Below are positions 44,535 through 54,138 of a stretch of 64,000 nucleotides of DNA, one piece after another; position 1 is the stretch's first letter; every line of letters begins with the position of its first letter. Location of the stretch: assembly GCA_963737745.1 (NCBI GenBank), contig CAVTTR010000002.1, positions 372,001 through 436,000 on the forward strand, given 5' to 3'. A program made the position numbers and the translations under genes. Source of the stretch: Bog-473 sp963737745 (lineage in GTDB: Bacteria > Actinomycetota > Acidimicrobiia > Acidimicrobiales > RAAP-2). The notes beneath the pieces are model-generated. The model did not search any database and was not told the origin of the DNA. It saw only the letters and a program-made list of their open reading frames with translations.

Positions 44535-45574
44535 TCAGAGCAGTGAAAGCTGCTCGCTCGGAATGACCTTGACCGGCGTCGCTGCCGGTGCCGGCGCGTG
44601 CAGGTGGCGCGTCCGGTCACGCCACAACGTCGGGCCGTGGCGCGGACCACCTCGCCGACGCGGTCTCGCTCGGCTTGTGCTTGATAAGCACCGGCATCGA
44701 AACGCTCCCGATGGAGCGCTACCAGATCGGGTCGGACCCGCTTGAGCCATTCGAAGTAGTGCTGGCGCACGCTGCCTCTGAGGTGGAGGGCCACGCCGGT
44801 GACGGAGACCGCGCCGGCTTCGGCCGCCGCCTCGACCACGGATCGCAGCTGATCGTCGGAGTCGGAGAGTCCGGGCAGCACCGGGGCCACGAGCACGCCG
44901 CATGAGATGCCGGCATCGGTCAGGCGGCGCACAGCGGCGAGGCGCTGATCGGGTGGGGGTGTACCCGGCTCGCTCAACTTCCAGACGGCCCGGTCGAGAC
45001 AGCCGACGGAGAAGTTGATGGCCACATCGGTGCGGGAGGCCGCTTCCGCCAACGCGGCCGAGTCCCGCAAAATGAGTGTCGACTTGGTCAAGATACTGAA
45101 GGGATTGCGCGCCTCGGCCAAGACGTCGATGACACCACGGGTGAGGTGGTACTTCCCTTCGGCGTGCTGGTAGGGATCGGTATTGGTGCCCATGGCAATG
45201 TGATCGCCCTCCCACTTGGCCGACCGCAGTTCGGCCCGCAGGCGCTCGACGGCGTTGATCTTGACCACGATGCGCCTTTCGAAGTCCTCCCCGATGTTCA
45301 GGCCCAGATAATCGTGGGTGGGCCGGGCGAAGCAGTAGGCGCAGGCGTGACTGCAACCTCTATAGCAATTGATGGTGTGTCGGAAGGGCATGAGGCTTTC
45401 GGCCGGAACCGTGTTGATGATGGTGCGGGCATTGACATGGAGAAACTCCAGGCCGGCGTAGGCGCCCCGGCCCACATGGCGGGTGGCCGCCCGTTCGTCG
45501 GCGAAGAGCGTGCTGCCATTGTCGTCTTCTGCCAACTTCCAGCGCAGCGGCACAACGCCTAGCATAGCGAACAT
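44535..45574 (-). CDS. Radical SAM protein (Rv2578c / SPL-related family), frameshifted near its C-terminus
   Basis: Start at ATG 45574 (FAMLGVVPLRWKLAEDD); a GTG at 45634 would extend it but runs into the divergent ftsK promoter. The cluster motif CSHACAYC sits in INCYRGCSHACAYCFARPTHDYL. Then come IAMGTNTDPYQHAEGKYHLTRG, FSILTKSTLILRDS, DVAINFSVGCLDRAVWKLSEPGTP and VLVAPVLPGLSDSDDQL. Near 44606-44611 the frame changes; the conserved tail HLHAPAPAATPVKVIPSEQLSLL ends at 44535, whereas the unshifted frame wanders into the rnj 3' end. The family is widespread in actinobacteria and related to spore photoproduct lyase; its reaction is not established. Confidence 0.85.
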
Positions 45575-45639
45575 ATGTTCGTCCCCGAAAGCCAGCGTCC
45601 CCCGAACCGGCCACGACCAGCGGTAATCTGCCACCTACT

Positions 45640-48015
45640 GTGGTGACCACGAAGCGTCGACCTGTCGCGCCGCGGACCCCGGTCCGTAAGAGCAGTTCCC
45701 GCGGCGCGCACTCGGCCCCTCGCAAGCGGGCCTCGGCACCCGCACCGGCGCCCTCCATTTTGCGCCGTCACGCGGCCGACTTGTGGTCGATCGGGCTCGT
45801 CACTCTCGGCGTGCTGTTGGCCTTGGCCGTCTGGGGTGATGCACTCGGCCCGATCGGCCACGGCGTCGACACGGGTCTGGCCGCCGTGCTGGGCTGGACG
45901 AGGATTCTCATCCCGATCATCGCCGCCGGGGCGGGCGTGGTGCTTTTGCTCGAACGGGAACGGCCTGAGCCCCTGCGCACCGGCATCGGCGCCGCACTCG
46001 GCATCATCGGCTTTTGCGGCTTGGGCCAGCTGGCCAAACACAATCCCCCTTTCAGCCCTTCGTTGCACCTGCGCCAAGCCGGGGGCTGGGTGGGAGCCCT
46101 GGTTGGTCGACCGCTCCACGCCGGCATCGGCTCGGCCGGTGCGACCGTGCTCCTGGTCGTCCTGGTCTTCGTGGCCGGATTGATCGCGACCGGCGTGTCA
46201 TTGGCCACGTTCGGGCGGATCGTCGGCACCGGTGCCGGGGCGCTGGGCTCCACGCTGGCCTCGTGGTGGAATGCGGGAGTCACGACGGACGCCCCGGAGA
46301 CCGATGAACCGGTGGTGAAGGCCAAACGGGTCAAAGCTGAGCGCCCCGCACCGGAGCCCGAATCAGAGGGAGAGCCCGAGCTCGCCCTGAGCCCCGCCGA
46401 GTCGCCGGCCGAGGCCGAGCCCGAAGCAGAGCCGCCACGACCGGCGGTGGTGGCCGCCTTGCCGAAAGCGGGGAGCTCGTGGGTCTTGCCGAGCATCGAT
46501 ATCCTCTCGGCGACCAAGCAATTGAGCCACGACCTGCGCCAACTCGAAGCAGCAGGCCAGACTTTGGTGGCGGCCCTCGAAGCCCACGGTGTGGCGACCA
46601 CGTTGTTGGGGAAGACCGTGGGGCCGACCGTGACCCGTTTCGAGCTGGAGCTCGGGCCCGGGGTCAAGGTGGCCCGCGTGACCAGCCTTTCGCGTGACAT
46701 CGCCTACGCCATGGCGTCCCCCGACGTGCGGATACTCGCACCGATTCCCGGGAAGTCAGCCATCGGGGTCGAAGTACCCAACCGGACCCGCCAGCTGGTC
46801 GCCTTGCGTGACATTCTCGATTCGCCGGAAGCCAAAACGGCCACCCACCCCCTCGAAGTGGCCATGGGCCGGGACATCGCGGGGCGCGCTGTCATGGCCA
46901 ACTTGGCCGAGATGCCGCACATCCTCATTTCGGGTGCCACCGGAGCGGGGAAGTCGTCCTGCATCAACTCCATCATCACCTCGGTGCTCATGCGCAGCAC
47001 ACCCGAGCAGGTGCGGCTGATGTTGATCGATCCCAAGCGGGTGGAGCTGGGTCAGTACAACGGTCTGCAGCATCTGGTGAGTCCGGTCGTGGTGGATCCC
47101 AAAAAGGCGGCCAACGCTCTCCAGTGGGCGGTCAAAGAGATGGAACGCCGTTACGACCTGCTGGCCGAGAACGGCATGCGCGACATAACCGGGTACAACC
47201 TGGCCCTGGCGGCGGGGGAGATCACGCCATCGGGGCCGCCGTCGGACAAGAAGCGCATGGCCGAGACGACGGCCAAGGTGCTCGGCGAGGACCATCCGGC
47301 GGTGTACAAGGACGACGAGATCGACGACGAGCCCCGGCTGCCCGAGGTTCTGCCGTTCATCCTGATCGTGGTGGACGAGTTGAACGACCTGATGATGGTG
47401 GCGGCGCGCGACGTTGAAGACTCCGTCGTACGTATCGCCCAGATGGCCCGTGCCGTCGGTATCCACCTGGTGCTGGCGACCCAACGCCCCTCGGTCGACG
47501 TCATCACGGGCGTGATCAAGGCCAACATTCCCAGCCGGATGGCGTTGTCTGTCTCGTCACTGGCCGATAGCCGGGTGATCTTGGACCAAGCCGGGGCGGA
47601 GCGCTTGGTCGGCAAGGGTGACATGTTGCTGCTCACCGCCTCGTCGAATGTCCCTCGTCGTCTTCAGGCGCCGTGGGTCTCCGAGAAGGAGGTGCGCGAT
47701 GTGGTGCACCATTGGCAGGCCCAAGGGGGGATGACCGAGCCGGTCGTCGGTATCGAGCACGTCCTCGAGGGATTGCCGGGAGGCATCGAGGGGGTCGACG
47801 ACGATGACGATGAGCTCCTCTCCGCCGCCATGGACCTCGTCGTGCGCTCCCAGCTGGGGTCGACGTCCATGCTCCAGCGCAAGTTGCGCGTGGGCTTTGC
47901 CCGCGCCGGAAGATTGATGGACTTGCTCGAGCGCAAGGGCGTGGTGGGTCCGAGCGAGGGCTCGAAGGCGCGTCAGGTGTTGATGACGCCCGACGAGTTC
48001 GATTCGATGAGTTGA
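45640..48015 (+). CDS. ftsK: DNA translocase FtsK/SpoIIIE
   Basis: 791 residues from GTG. Four membrane helices in about 40-195, an acidic Pro-rich linker about 215-285, then the motor: alpha domain KAGSSWVLPSIDILSATKQL, Walker A GATGAGKSSCINS at about 432, LMLIDPKRVELGQYNGLQHLVSPVV, Walker B PFILIVVDELNDLMMVAARDVED, and ATQRPSVDVITGVIKANIPSR. The C-terminal winged-helix gamma domain (LGSTSMLQRKLRVGFARAGRLMDLLERKGVVGPSEGSKARQVL) recognises KOPS-type polar sequences. It pumps DNA at the division septum and stimulates XerCD, whose gene is also in this window. A TAATCT box lies 10 bases before the GTG. Confidence 0.95.
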   Translation: MVTTKRRPVAPRTPVRKSSSRGAHSAPRKRASAPAPAPSILRRHAADLWSIGLVTLGVLLALAVWGDALGPIGHGVDTGLAAVLGWTRILIPIIAAGAGVVLLLERERPEPLRTGIGAALGIIGFCGLGQLAKHNPPFSPSLHLRQAGGWVGALVGRPLHAGIGSAGATVLLVVLVFVAGLIATGVSLATFGRIVGTGAGALGSTLASWWNAGVTTDAPETDEPVVKAKRVKAERPAPEPESEGEPELALSPAESPAEAEPEAEPPRPAVVAALPKAGSSWVLPSIDILSATKQLSHDLRQLEAAGQTLVAALEAHGVATTLLGKTVGPTVTRFELELGPGVKVARVTSLSRDIAYAMASPDVRILAPIPGKSAIGVEVPNRTRQLVALRDILDSPEAKTATHPLEVAMGRDIAGRAVMANLAEMPHILISGATGAGKSSCINSIITSVLMRSTPEQVRLMLIDPKRVELGQYNGLQHLVSPVVVDPKKAANALQWAVKEMERRYDLLAENGMRDITGYNLALAAGEITPSGPPSDKKRMAETTAKVLGEDHPAVYKDDEIDDEPRLPEVLPFILIVVDELNDLMMVAARDVEDSVVRIAQMARAVGIHLVLATQRPSVDVITGVIKANIPSRMALSVSSLADSRVILDQAGAERLVGKGDMLLLTASSNVPRRLQAPWVSEKEVRDVVHHWQAQGGMTEPVVGIEHVLEGLPGGIEGVDDDDDELLSAAMDLVVRSQLGSTSMLQRKLRVGFARAGRLMDLLERKGVVGPSEGSKARQVLMTPDEFDSMS

Positions 48016-48102
48016 ACCTTTCGGACCCGCCAGCCACCGTGGCGGCGCCTCACCAGCGGGATCGCCTCCGCGCCCGCCGCCGCCGACGACGCCGTCGCCG
48101 CT

Positions 48103-49290
48103 GTGACCGTCACAATGCTGAGCCTGGCTTTGGTGCTCGCGTTGGGCACGTTGGCTCTCGTTCGACTCAGCGCGGCCGCTCCGGTCGCCGCCGTGACCAC
48201 GACAATGCCGACCGACGTCTTGGTGGGAGCCTTACCGGTGTCACTACCGTGGCCCACCACCGGGCAGGCCGCTATTGCCGTGCCCTCGATCGGCATCGAC
48301 GTGACCTCGGGTCCCGAACAGCCTGTCCCCATCGCCAGTCTCACCAAAATGATGACGGCATATCTCATCCTCCGTGATCACCCGTTGCTCGCTGGTGAAA
48401 ACGGCCCCCACATCACCATGACCCAGGCCGACCTGGACGATTTCGAGAACGACACCGTCGAGGATCAGGCCAACGCGCAGGTGGCGGTGGGAGAAGTTCT
48501 GACCGAACGCCAATTGCTCGAGGGACTCCTCGTGCATTCGGCCAACAACTTCGCCGACACGTTGGCGCGCTGGGATGCGGGTGACATCGCCACATTCGTG
48601 GGGAAGATGAACGCTGCCGCCACGCAGCTCGGCATGCGCCACACGCACTACGCCGATCCCAGTGGATTCGATCAGGGTTCGCAGTCCACGGCCGGGGACC
48701 TCTTGAAAGTAGCGGCGCGTGACATGAACGATCCGACCTTCGCCTCCATCGTGAAGATGAGCTCCGTCACCCTGCCGGTGGCGGGCACGATCTCGACGTA
48801 CACACCCTGGTTGGGTTTTGACGGGGTGATCGGGGTCAAGTCAGGGTTCACGACGGCGGCCGGGGGTTGCGACGTCGTGGCGGTCGTGCGAAAGGCACAT
48901 GGGACCGAAGCCATGATTCTCGCGGCGGTGACCGGCCAGACCGGACAGCAGGTCCTGGCATCTGCGGGCTATCTGGCCTTGAACCTGGCCGATCACGTCG
49001 GCGTGTCCATCGGCTCTGTCTCTCCTGTCCGCGCCGGCGAACAAATTGCCAGGGTCACCGTGGATGGTCACAGCGTCGATGCAACGGCCGCATCGACCGT
49101 CACCATGCTGAGCTGGCCCGGTGTGACAGCACATCGCCAGATGACGTCGAGCCGAACGGTACGCGCCGGCAGCAGGGCGGGCACTCGGATCGGGTCGGTC
49201 GTGGTCGAATTGGGGACGCAGCGCGTGGTGATCCCCGTGCGCCTCCGTGACCCGCTTCCCAAGGCGACCATGCTTCAACGCCTATTCTGA
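48103..49290 (+). CDS. D-alanyl-D-alanine carboxypeptidase (penicillin-binding protein, DacA/PBP5-like)
   Basis: 395 residues from GTG 48103. N-terminal membrane/signal segment about 4-30 (LSLALVLALGTLALVRLSAAA). Active-site motifs: SLTK with the nucleophilic Ser at 79 and Lys at 82, SANN (family SxN) in LVHSANNFADTLARWD, and KSG in VIGVKSGFTTAAGGC (family KTG). A beta-rich C-terminal part about 290-395 resembles the PBP5 stalk. It trims the terminal D-Ala of peptidoglycan stem peptides outside the membrane. The preceding frame from 48012 is Arg-rich and not part of the conserved protein, so the true start may be slightly upstream. Confidence 0.85.
   Translation: MTVTMLSLALVLALGTLALVRLSAAAPVAAVTTTMPTDVLVGALPVSLPWPTTGQAAIAVPSIGIDVTSGPEQPVPIASLTKMMTAYLILRDHPLLAGENGPHITMTQADLDDFENDTVEDQANAQVAVGEVLTERQLLEGLLVHSANNFADTLARWDAGDIATFVGKMNAAATQLGMRHTHYADPSGFDQGSQSTAGDLLKVAARDMNDPTFASIVKMSSVTLPVAGTISTYTPWLGFDGVIGVKSGFTTAAGGCDVVAVVRKAHGTEAMILAAVTGQTGQQVLASAGYLALNLADHVGVSIGSVSPVRAGEQIARVTVDGHSVDATAASTVTMLSWPGVTAHRQMTSSRTVRAGSRAGTRIGSVVVELGTQRVVIPVRLRDPLPKATMLQRLF
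49283..49288 (+). promoter_or_regulatory. Leaderless-type -10 box of thrB
   Basis: TATTCT, inside the last codons of the carboxypeptidase gene, ends 6 bases before the thrB ATG at 49295. GAGGTC lies between and could also act as a weak ribosome site. Confidence 0.4.
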
Positions 49291-49294
49291 GGTC

Positions 49295-50179
49295 ATGCGC
49301 GCCCGGGTCCCTGCCTCGTCGGCGAATTTAGGGCCCGGATTCGATGCACTCGCCGTCGCTCTCGATTGCTACGTCCAGGTGGAAGTGGAGCCCGCCGGCG
49401 CGTTGCGCGTCCATAGCGAGGGTGAGGGAGCCGGACTCTGTGACGACGCGTCACACCTGGCCGTGCGCGTTGCCACCTCCATACTCGGCCACGACCGCAT
49501 CGCGGTGACGGTGCGCTCACAGATCCCGGTGTCACGCGGCCTTGGCTCGTCCGCCGCGCTGGCGGCTGCGGCGGCGGCGGCCGCCGGCTCCGACGACCCG
49601 TTCTCGGTCGCCGCCGAGCTCGATGGTCATCCAGAGAACGCGGCGGCGAGTGTCTTCGGGGGCCTGGTGGCGGCCACCTTGGTGGATGAACACGCCACCG
49701 CGGCGCAGCTTCCTCTCAGCGAGGAGCTGGCTTTCGTGGTCATTGTGCCCGATCGTGCCCTGGTGACGACCGAGGCCCGGGCCGTCCTGCCGATGACGCT
49801 CACTCGTGAGGACGCCATCTTCAACTTGGGCCGGATGGGCCTTCTGCTCGCCGGGCTGGCCCAACCATCGCTCTTGACTCCGGCTGCGACCGCCGATCGT
49901 CTGCATCAAAATGCGCGCGCCACGCTCTTTCCCGAGGCCCCTGCTCTTCTTTCGGCCTTGGTCGAATGCGGAGCGCTGGCGTCGTGCTGGTCGGGTGCCG
50001 GGCCCTCGCTCCTCGGCGTGGTCCTCGAAGACTCGGCCGACAAGGTGGGCGCCGGCGCGCTCTTGGCTCTGGAGAACTCGGGGCTCTCCGGTCGGGTCCT
50101 GGTGCTGCATCCGGATCGCAGAGGACTCGTCTACGGCGAGGAGGCTGAACTTCCGGACCTTCTTCGCCATTTCGGCTGA
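49295..50179 (+). CDS. thrB: Homoserine kinase
   Basis: 294 residues. GHMP-kinase motifs: MRARVPASSANLGPGFDALAVALD, the ATP loop IPVSRGLGSSAALAAAAAAAAG, DGHPENAAASVFGGLVAA and CWSGAGPSLLGVV. It phosphorylates homoserine for threonine synthesis. Normally thrB follows hom and thrC; here it stands alone behind a carboxypeptidase gene, so the threonine genes are split in this genome. Confidence 0.93.
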   Translation: MRARVPASSANLGPGFDALAVALDCYVQVEVEPAGALRVHSEGEGAGLCDDASHLAVRVATSILGHDRIAVTVRSQIPVSRGLGSSAALAAAAAAAAGSDDPFSVAAELDGHPENAAASVFGGLVAATLVDEHATAAQLPLSEELAFVVIVPDRALVTTEARAVLPMTLTREDAIFNLGRMGLLLAGLAQPSLLTPAATADRLHQNARATLFPEAPALLSALVECGALASCWSGAGPSLLGVVLEDSADKVGAGALLALENSGLSGRVLVLHPDRRGLVYGEEAELPDLLRHFG

Positions 50180-50237
50180 GATCGTCCCGTCTATCACTGC
50201 GGCACGGTCCGCGGTCTTTGCGCCTGGCTCTGCGAAA

Positions 50238-50432
50238 ATGTGGATCATGAAGCGCGCTCGGCGATGGTCGGTAGACAGCGATGACGGACCGGGCCACCGC
50301 ATGTCACAGTTGGGTCCGTTGCGGCGGCGACGGGATCTGCGCGATCTTGACAGCTTGGCCCAACACCCGGCCCGCCAACTCAGCGATGAGGTGGGTGTCG
50401 CACATGTGCGAGTGATCGGTGACGCGGAGTGA
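50238..50432 (+). CDS. Small hypothetical protein
   Basis: 64 codons from ATG 50238 (or 50247): basic N-terminus MKRARRWSVDSDDGPGHRM, then LRRRRDLRDLDSLAQHPARQLSDEVGVAHVRVIGDAE. No family recognised and no ribosome site. Support is limited to an open frame with charged, non-repetitive composition in an otherwise empty 470-base gap after thrB. It could be real or chance. Confidence 0.3.
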   Translation: MWIMKRARRWSVDSDDGPGHRMSQLGPLRRRRDLRDLDSLAQHPARQLSDEVGVAHVRVIGDAE

Positions 50433-50653
50433 CCAGCCGACGGCTCCAGGTCACGTTGAACCGCCTGCACCGGTTCGTCTCTCGGCAGCTTCGCTCGCCC
50501 TTCTCGAGGAGCGCGACGATTCCCCGAAGCGACGACGAAGTTCAGAACGCCAGTGAAGTTCTGAACGCCAGTGATCGCTTTCACGCCGTACCCATCGAAG
50601 AGGAACTCGGCGTGACGCTTTTGCGCACAACACGACAGAGGTAGCTGTTGGCG

Positions 50654-51174
50654 TCAGGTATCGAGATCCAGTCGCATGCATACTCTCTGTGCTGGATCGA
50701 GACCGAGGAGGACTTCGTGCGCCTGCACACGGCGTAGTTCCGGGCCGATCTGATCGTCGCCGAGTACGACGAAGCCAAATGCTCGTAGAGCGGCTGGTTC
50801 CACGGGACGGCGGCAAACGTGGTCAAGGTGATGGCTTGCATGCCGTTGCGCCGCGTCCATGCGCACACATGCTCCTGCAGGGCACGACCCAACCCCTTTC
50901 CTTGATATTGGGGGAGCACGCTGATCTGTTCGATGTGGGTCTGCCCGTCCACGATGCGGACGATGACGTAACCCAATGGCTCATCATCGGTAGTGACGAC
51001 GGTCCAGCTGCGCCCCGCTTCGGCGTAGCGCGCCAGCTCGTCGACCGAGGTCGGTTCGGCGGCTGCCACATCGTGCAGCCCTACTTCGTGGAAACGCTGA
51101 CCGGCGCGTCGTTCGATGTCGCGTAACGCCTCGCCTTCATCGACGCGGGAAGGGCGGATGCTGCATGTGATCAC
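50654..51174 (-). CDS. GNAT-family N-acetyltransferase, frameshifted near its C-terminus
   Basis: From GTG 51174: SIRPSRVDEGEALRDIERRAGQRFHEVGLHD, WTVVTTDDEPLGYVIVRIVDGQTHIEQISVLPQYQGKGLGRALQEHVCAW. The acetyl-CoA loop is QYQGKGLG. It continues to AVPWNQPLYEHL, where one base appears to be missing near 50774-50776; the other frame then reads GFVVLGDDQIGPELRRVQAHEVLLGLD and stops at 50654. The joined protein is about 174 residues, typical for the family. Substrate unknown. Confidence 0.75.
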
Positions 51175-51296
51175 TGTGGCAACTCTTATCGCATTGTGAC
51201 GGGCTTCGGTACCAACCCACAGATCCATGCCGCACTGTGTTGACGTTCCCTCAGGTGGGGAACGACAAGCAACCATCAACAGGAAGGAATACCAAC

Positions 51297-51587
51297 ATGA
51301 AACTTCATCTACGCAGTGCAATAGCCGCCGGGGCTCTTACCGCCGGACTCATCACTGGCGGCGCACTGGTCGCCAATGCGGCGACGAGCACCTCGAGCAC
51401 TGGTTCAAGCACAAATTCCTCCGGCTCGAATTCTTCCAGCTCGACCAACTCCACGCCTTCGAGCAGTTCCACCGGATCGTCCTCATCGGGTTCGACCAAG
51501 GATTGCCCCAACATGGGCAACAGCTCGAATTCGGGCTCCTCTCCGAGCGGTTCGTCACCGGCCGGTGTTGGCACGGAGTCGGGGTAG
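51297..51587 (+). CDS. Exported Ser/Thr/Gly-rich low-complexity protein
   Basis: 96 residues from ATG 51297 behind AGGAAGG. Signal peptide about 1-28 (LRSAIAAGALTAGLITGGALVANAA), then a tract made almost wholly of Ser, Thr, Asn and Gly with a single Cys (KDCPNMGNSSNSG) and a short tail. No domain. Such proteins may be surface spacers or glycosylation substrates; this is inference. It is monocistronic: upstream GNAT is divergent and a strong terminator follows. Confidence 0.7.
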   Translation: MKLHLRSAIAAGALTAGLITGGALVANAATSTSSTGSSTNSSGSNSSSSTNSTPSSSSTGSSSSGSTKDCPNMGNSSNSGSSPSGSSPAGVGTESG

Positions 51588-51618
51588 ACCAAGCGAAGCG
51601 GACCGCCGTATCGCCTAT

Positions 51619-51653
51619 GTGAGGCTCCCGATGTGCCACGTCGGGAGCCTCAC
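51619..51653. terminator. Strong bidirectional terminator
   Basis: A perfect 13-base stem, GTGAGGCTCCCGA (51619-51631) with TCGGGAGCCTCAC (51641-51653), and a 9-base loop. It sits between the ends of two convergent genes (51587 and 51660) and can serve both. No long T run, as is common in actinobacteria. Confidence 0.85.
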
Positions 51654-51659
51654 GGTCCC

Positions 51660-52604
51660 TTAGAGAGCCTCTTCCAGGCCAGAGATCTCGGGGGACTGGG
51701 CGATGGCGAAGACGCCTACGATGACCAGGGCCAGTCCGATGATCTCGAGCGGGACCGCCGCCCCGTCGGTAGCGATGTGCTCGCCAAAAAAGGCGAGACT
51801 GATGGCGATGGCCACCAATGGTTGGGCGACGGTCAATGCGGGCAGCGACAAGCGAAGGGCGCCGGCATGGAATGCCGCCTGCGTCAGCAGGAGCGCGACC
51901 ACGGCGGCCACCAGTAACGCGTACGGCTCCCAACTCGTCAGGGTGTGCAGGGTTCCCCGATCGAGAAGATGCCCGGTTCGTTCCGTGAGGGCGGCTGCGT
52001 ACCCGAAGGCGGTTCCCGAGCCGATGGCCAAGATCACCGCAGACCTCTGTCGTGAGCTCGTCCGGCTTCCCGCCATGAGAGTGCCGCCACAAAAGACGGC
52101 GACGAGGGCCGACAGGACGATCCATGCCTCGATGGAGGCGTGAGGGCGACCGATGCCCGGTCGTCCCACTCCGAGGAAGAGGGCCAGTCCTGCCGCGATG
52201 GCACCGGCGGAGATCAGCGAGGCGGCCGAGATGCGTCGGTGTTCCAAATGAGCGGCCACCGGCAGAGCCACCACCAGGCTGAGGACGAGCAAGGGCTCGA
52301 CGAGGGGAAGCGAGCCGCGCCGCAGGGCCAGGAATTGAAAGAGGTACCCGACCCCGTCGAGCAGATTGCCGACGAGCCACCACGGCTGTCGCACCAATCG
52401 GCCGAGAAGGCCCACGCGCATGGAGCGATCGGAGGTCTCCTTGGTCGTGGCGTGGTGCTGGAGAACGGCAGCCACGCCGTAGGCCACGGCGCTGGCGAGC
52501 GACAGCAGAACGACTGAGAACAGATCGCCCGTCGTACGATGATGGAGGAGGGTGCTGCCATGACCGGCGGTGCTCGTGAGGAGCACCCCCGTCCGCGGCC
52601 CCAT
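51660..52604 (-). CDS. DMT-superfamily (EamA/NIPA-like) membrane transporter
   Basis: 314 residues from ATG 52604. About nine to ten hydrophobic segments, beginning DLFSVVLLSLASAVAYGVAAVLQHHAT and including LLDGVGYLFQFLALRRGSLPLVEPLLVLSLVVALPVAA, ASLISAGAIAAGLALFLGVG, LLVAAVVALLLTQAAFHAGALRLSLPALTVAQPLVAIAISLAFFGE. The internal repeat and the motif RxGSLPLVEPLLxLSLxxALP are typical of the DMF/NIPA-like DMT permeases of actinobacteria. Substrate unknown (magnesium or small metabolites in relatives). Divergent from miaB. Confidence 0.8.
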   Translation of the reverse strand: MGPRTGVLLTSTAGHGSTLLHHRTTGDLFSVVLLSLASAVAYGVAAVLQHHATTKETSDRSMRVGLLGRLVRQPWWLVGNLLDGVGYLFQFLALRRGSLPLVEPLLVLSLVVALPVAAHLEHRRISAASLISAGAIAAGLALFLGVGRPGIGRPHASIEAWIVLSALVAVFCGGTLMAGSRTSSRQRSAVILAIGSGTAFGYAAALTERTGHLLDRGTLHTLTSWEPYALLVAAVVALLLTQAAFHAGALRLSLPALTVAQPLVAIAISLAFFGEHIATDGAAVPLEIIGLALVIVGVFAIAQSPEISGLEEAL

Positions 52605-52611
52605 CCGGCAA

Positions 52612-52617
52612 ACAGTA
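52612..52617 (-). promoter_or_regulatory. Leaderless-type -10 box of the DMT permease gene
   Basis: TACTGT on the minus strand ends 7 bases before the ATG at 52604, no ribosome site. It supports this start over the TTG at 52631. Confidence 0.45.
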
Positions 52618-52725
52618 ACGCTGGTTCGCAACGAAGACGTGGTCCGCCACGAAGCGTGCGGTGGTCAACCGCGGGCCGGCGTGGTGGTTGTCCGTTCCGC
52701 AGGTAGCCCCGCGGTGGGGGTGCCG

Positions 52726-52731
52726 TAGACT
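52726..52731 (+). promoter_or_regulatory. Leaderless-type -10 box of miaB
   Basis: TAGACT ends 6 bases before the miaB ATG at 52738; GCGCCG lies between and cannot act as a ribosome site. Confidence 0.5.
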
Positions 52732-52737
52732 GCGCCG

Positions 52738-54138
52738 ATGGCGAAGTCCTTCATCATCCGCACCTTCGGGTGCCAGATGAACGAGCACGATTCCGAGCGG
52801 CTGGCCGGCATGCTGACGGCCGACGGCATGCGCCAAACCGATGACCTGCACGAGGCCGATGTGGTCGTGCTCAACACCTGCTGCATCCGGGAGAACGCCG
52901 ACCAGAAGCTCTACGGGACGCTCGGCAGTCTCAAAACTCTGGTTGACGCCAAGCCCGGGCTGCAGATTGCGGTGGGGGGATGCTTGGCCCAAAAGGATCG
53001 TGAGCTGATCCAGCAGAAGGTCGGTTGGGTCGATGTGGTGTTCGGCACGCACAACTTGACCAGCGCCCCCGATTTGTTACGCCGGGCCGAGCGTGAGGGC
53101 CAGGTGATGGAGATCCTCGACGCGCCGACGCCCGAGAGCATCTCCAATCACCTCATGGCCCCCGACGCCGTCCGCGAGTTGCCCTACGCGGCGTGGGTCA
53201 ACATCCAGATGGGCTGTGACAATTCCTGCGCGTTTTGCATCGTTCCGTCGGTGCGCGGCCCCGAAGTCAGTCGGTCGATGGCGGACATCGTGACCGAAGT
53301 GGAGACCCTGGCACAGCGCGGCGTGACCGAGGTGACCCTGCTGGGTCAGAACGTCAACTCGTACGGACGCGACATCACGCGCCGCCGTCCGCTCTTCGCA
53401 GACCTGCTCGGCGCCCTCGGTGCCGTTGAGGGCATCGGTCGCATCCGCTTCACCAGTCCTCACCCCAAGGATCTCCGACCCGAGACCATCGAGGCCATGG
53501 CATCGGTGCCCGAGGTGTGTGAGCAACTGCATCTGCCCCTGCAGTCGGGGAGTAACCGGGTGTTGGCCGCCATGCGTCGCGGCTATACGGCCGAGCGCTA
53601 TCTGGAGCGTCTGGCCGCGGCTCGCCACGCCATCGCCGACCTCGGCGTGACGACCGACATCATCGTGGGGTTCCCCGGCGAAACGGAGCAGGACTTCGAG
53701 GACACCTTGGCCGTGGTGGCCGACGCGGCGTATGACAGCGCCTACACGTTCATCTTTTCGCCCCGACCCGGGACCCGCGCCGCCGACATGGCGGACGAGT
53801 TCATCCCTCCCGAGGTCATTTCCGAGCGCTTCGAACGGCTGAAGGCCGTGGTCGACCGTTCGTCGTTGGCCCGTCATCAGGCCCGGGTCGGGCGGACCGA
53901 GGAGCTCCTGGTCGAAGGGGTGAGCCGCCGCGACGAGTCAATGCTCTCGGGGCGGACCCGACAAGGGAAGCTGGTTCACTTCGCGCCCATATCCCCGGGG
54001 ATGAACGGGACCCCGACGGCGGGAGCCTTGGCCAAGGTGACAATCACGGCCGGGCATCCGCACCATCTTTCAGGGCGGCTCGTAGAAGTCACCGCTCGGC
54101 CGCGACACCGGGTGCGGATCCCCCTGGCCAGCGCTTGA
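52738..54138 (+). CDS. miaB: tRNA-2-methylthio-N6-isopentenyladenosine synthase
   Basis: 466 residues. UPF0004 domain with three cluster cysteines in IRTFGCQMNEHDSERL, VVLNTCCIRENADQKLYG and AVGGCLAQKDR; radical SAM motif CDNSCAFCIVPSVRGPEVSR; TLLGQNVNSYGRD; HLPLQSGSNRVLAAMRRGYT; TDIIVGFPGETEQDFEDTL; C-terminal TRAM domain. It methylthiolates i6A37 of tRNAs, the modification whose first step is made by MiaA encoded next. miaA starts inside the miaB stop. Confidence 0.96.
   Translation: MAKSFIIRTFGCQMNEHDSERLAGMLTADGMRQTDDLHEADVVVLNTCCIRENADQKLYGTLGSLKTLVDAKPGLQIAVGGCLAQKDRELIQQKVGWVDVVFGTHNLTSAPDLLRRAEREGQVMEILDAPTPESISNHLMAPDAVRELPYAAWVNIQMGCDNSCAFCIVPSVRGPEVSRSMADIVTEVETLAQRGVTEVTLLGQNVNSYGRDITRRRPLFADLLGALGAVEGIGRIRFTSPHPKDLRPETIEAMASVPEVCEQLHLPLQSGSNRVLAAMRRGYTAERYLERLAAARHAIADLGVTTDIIVGFPGETEQDFEDTLAVVADAAYDSAYTFIFSPRPGTRAADMADEFIPPEVISERFERLKAVVDRSSLARHQARVGRTEELLVEGVSRRDESMLSGRTRQGKLVHFAPISPGMNGTPTAGALAKVTITAGHPHHLSGRLVEVTARPRHRVRIPLASA

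Noticed and set aside
50429..50644. A 71-codon plus-strand frame after the small hypothetical protein
   Set aside because: No coding character, overlaps the antisense GNAT end, no ribosome site or homologue-like motif.
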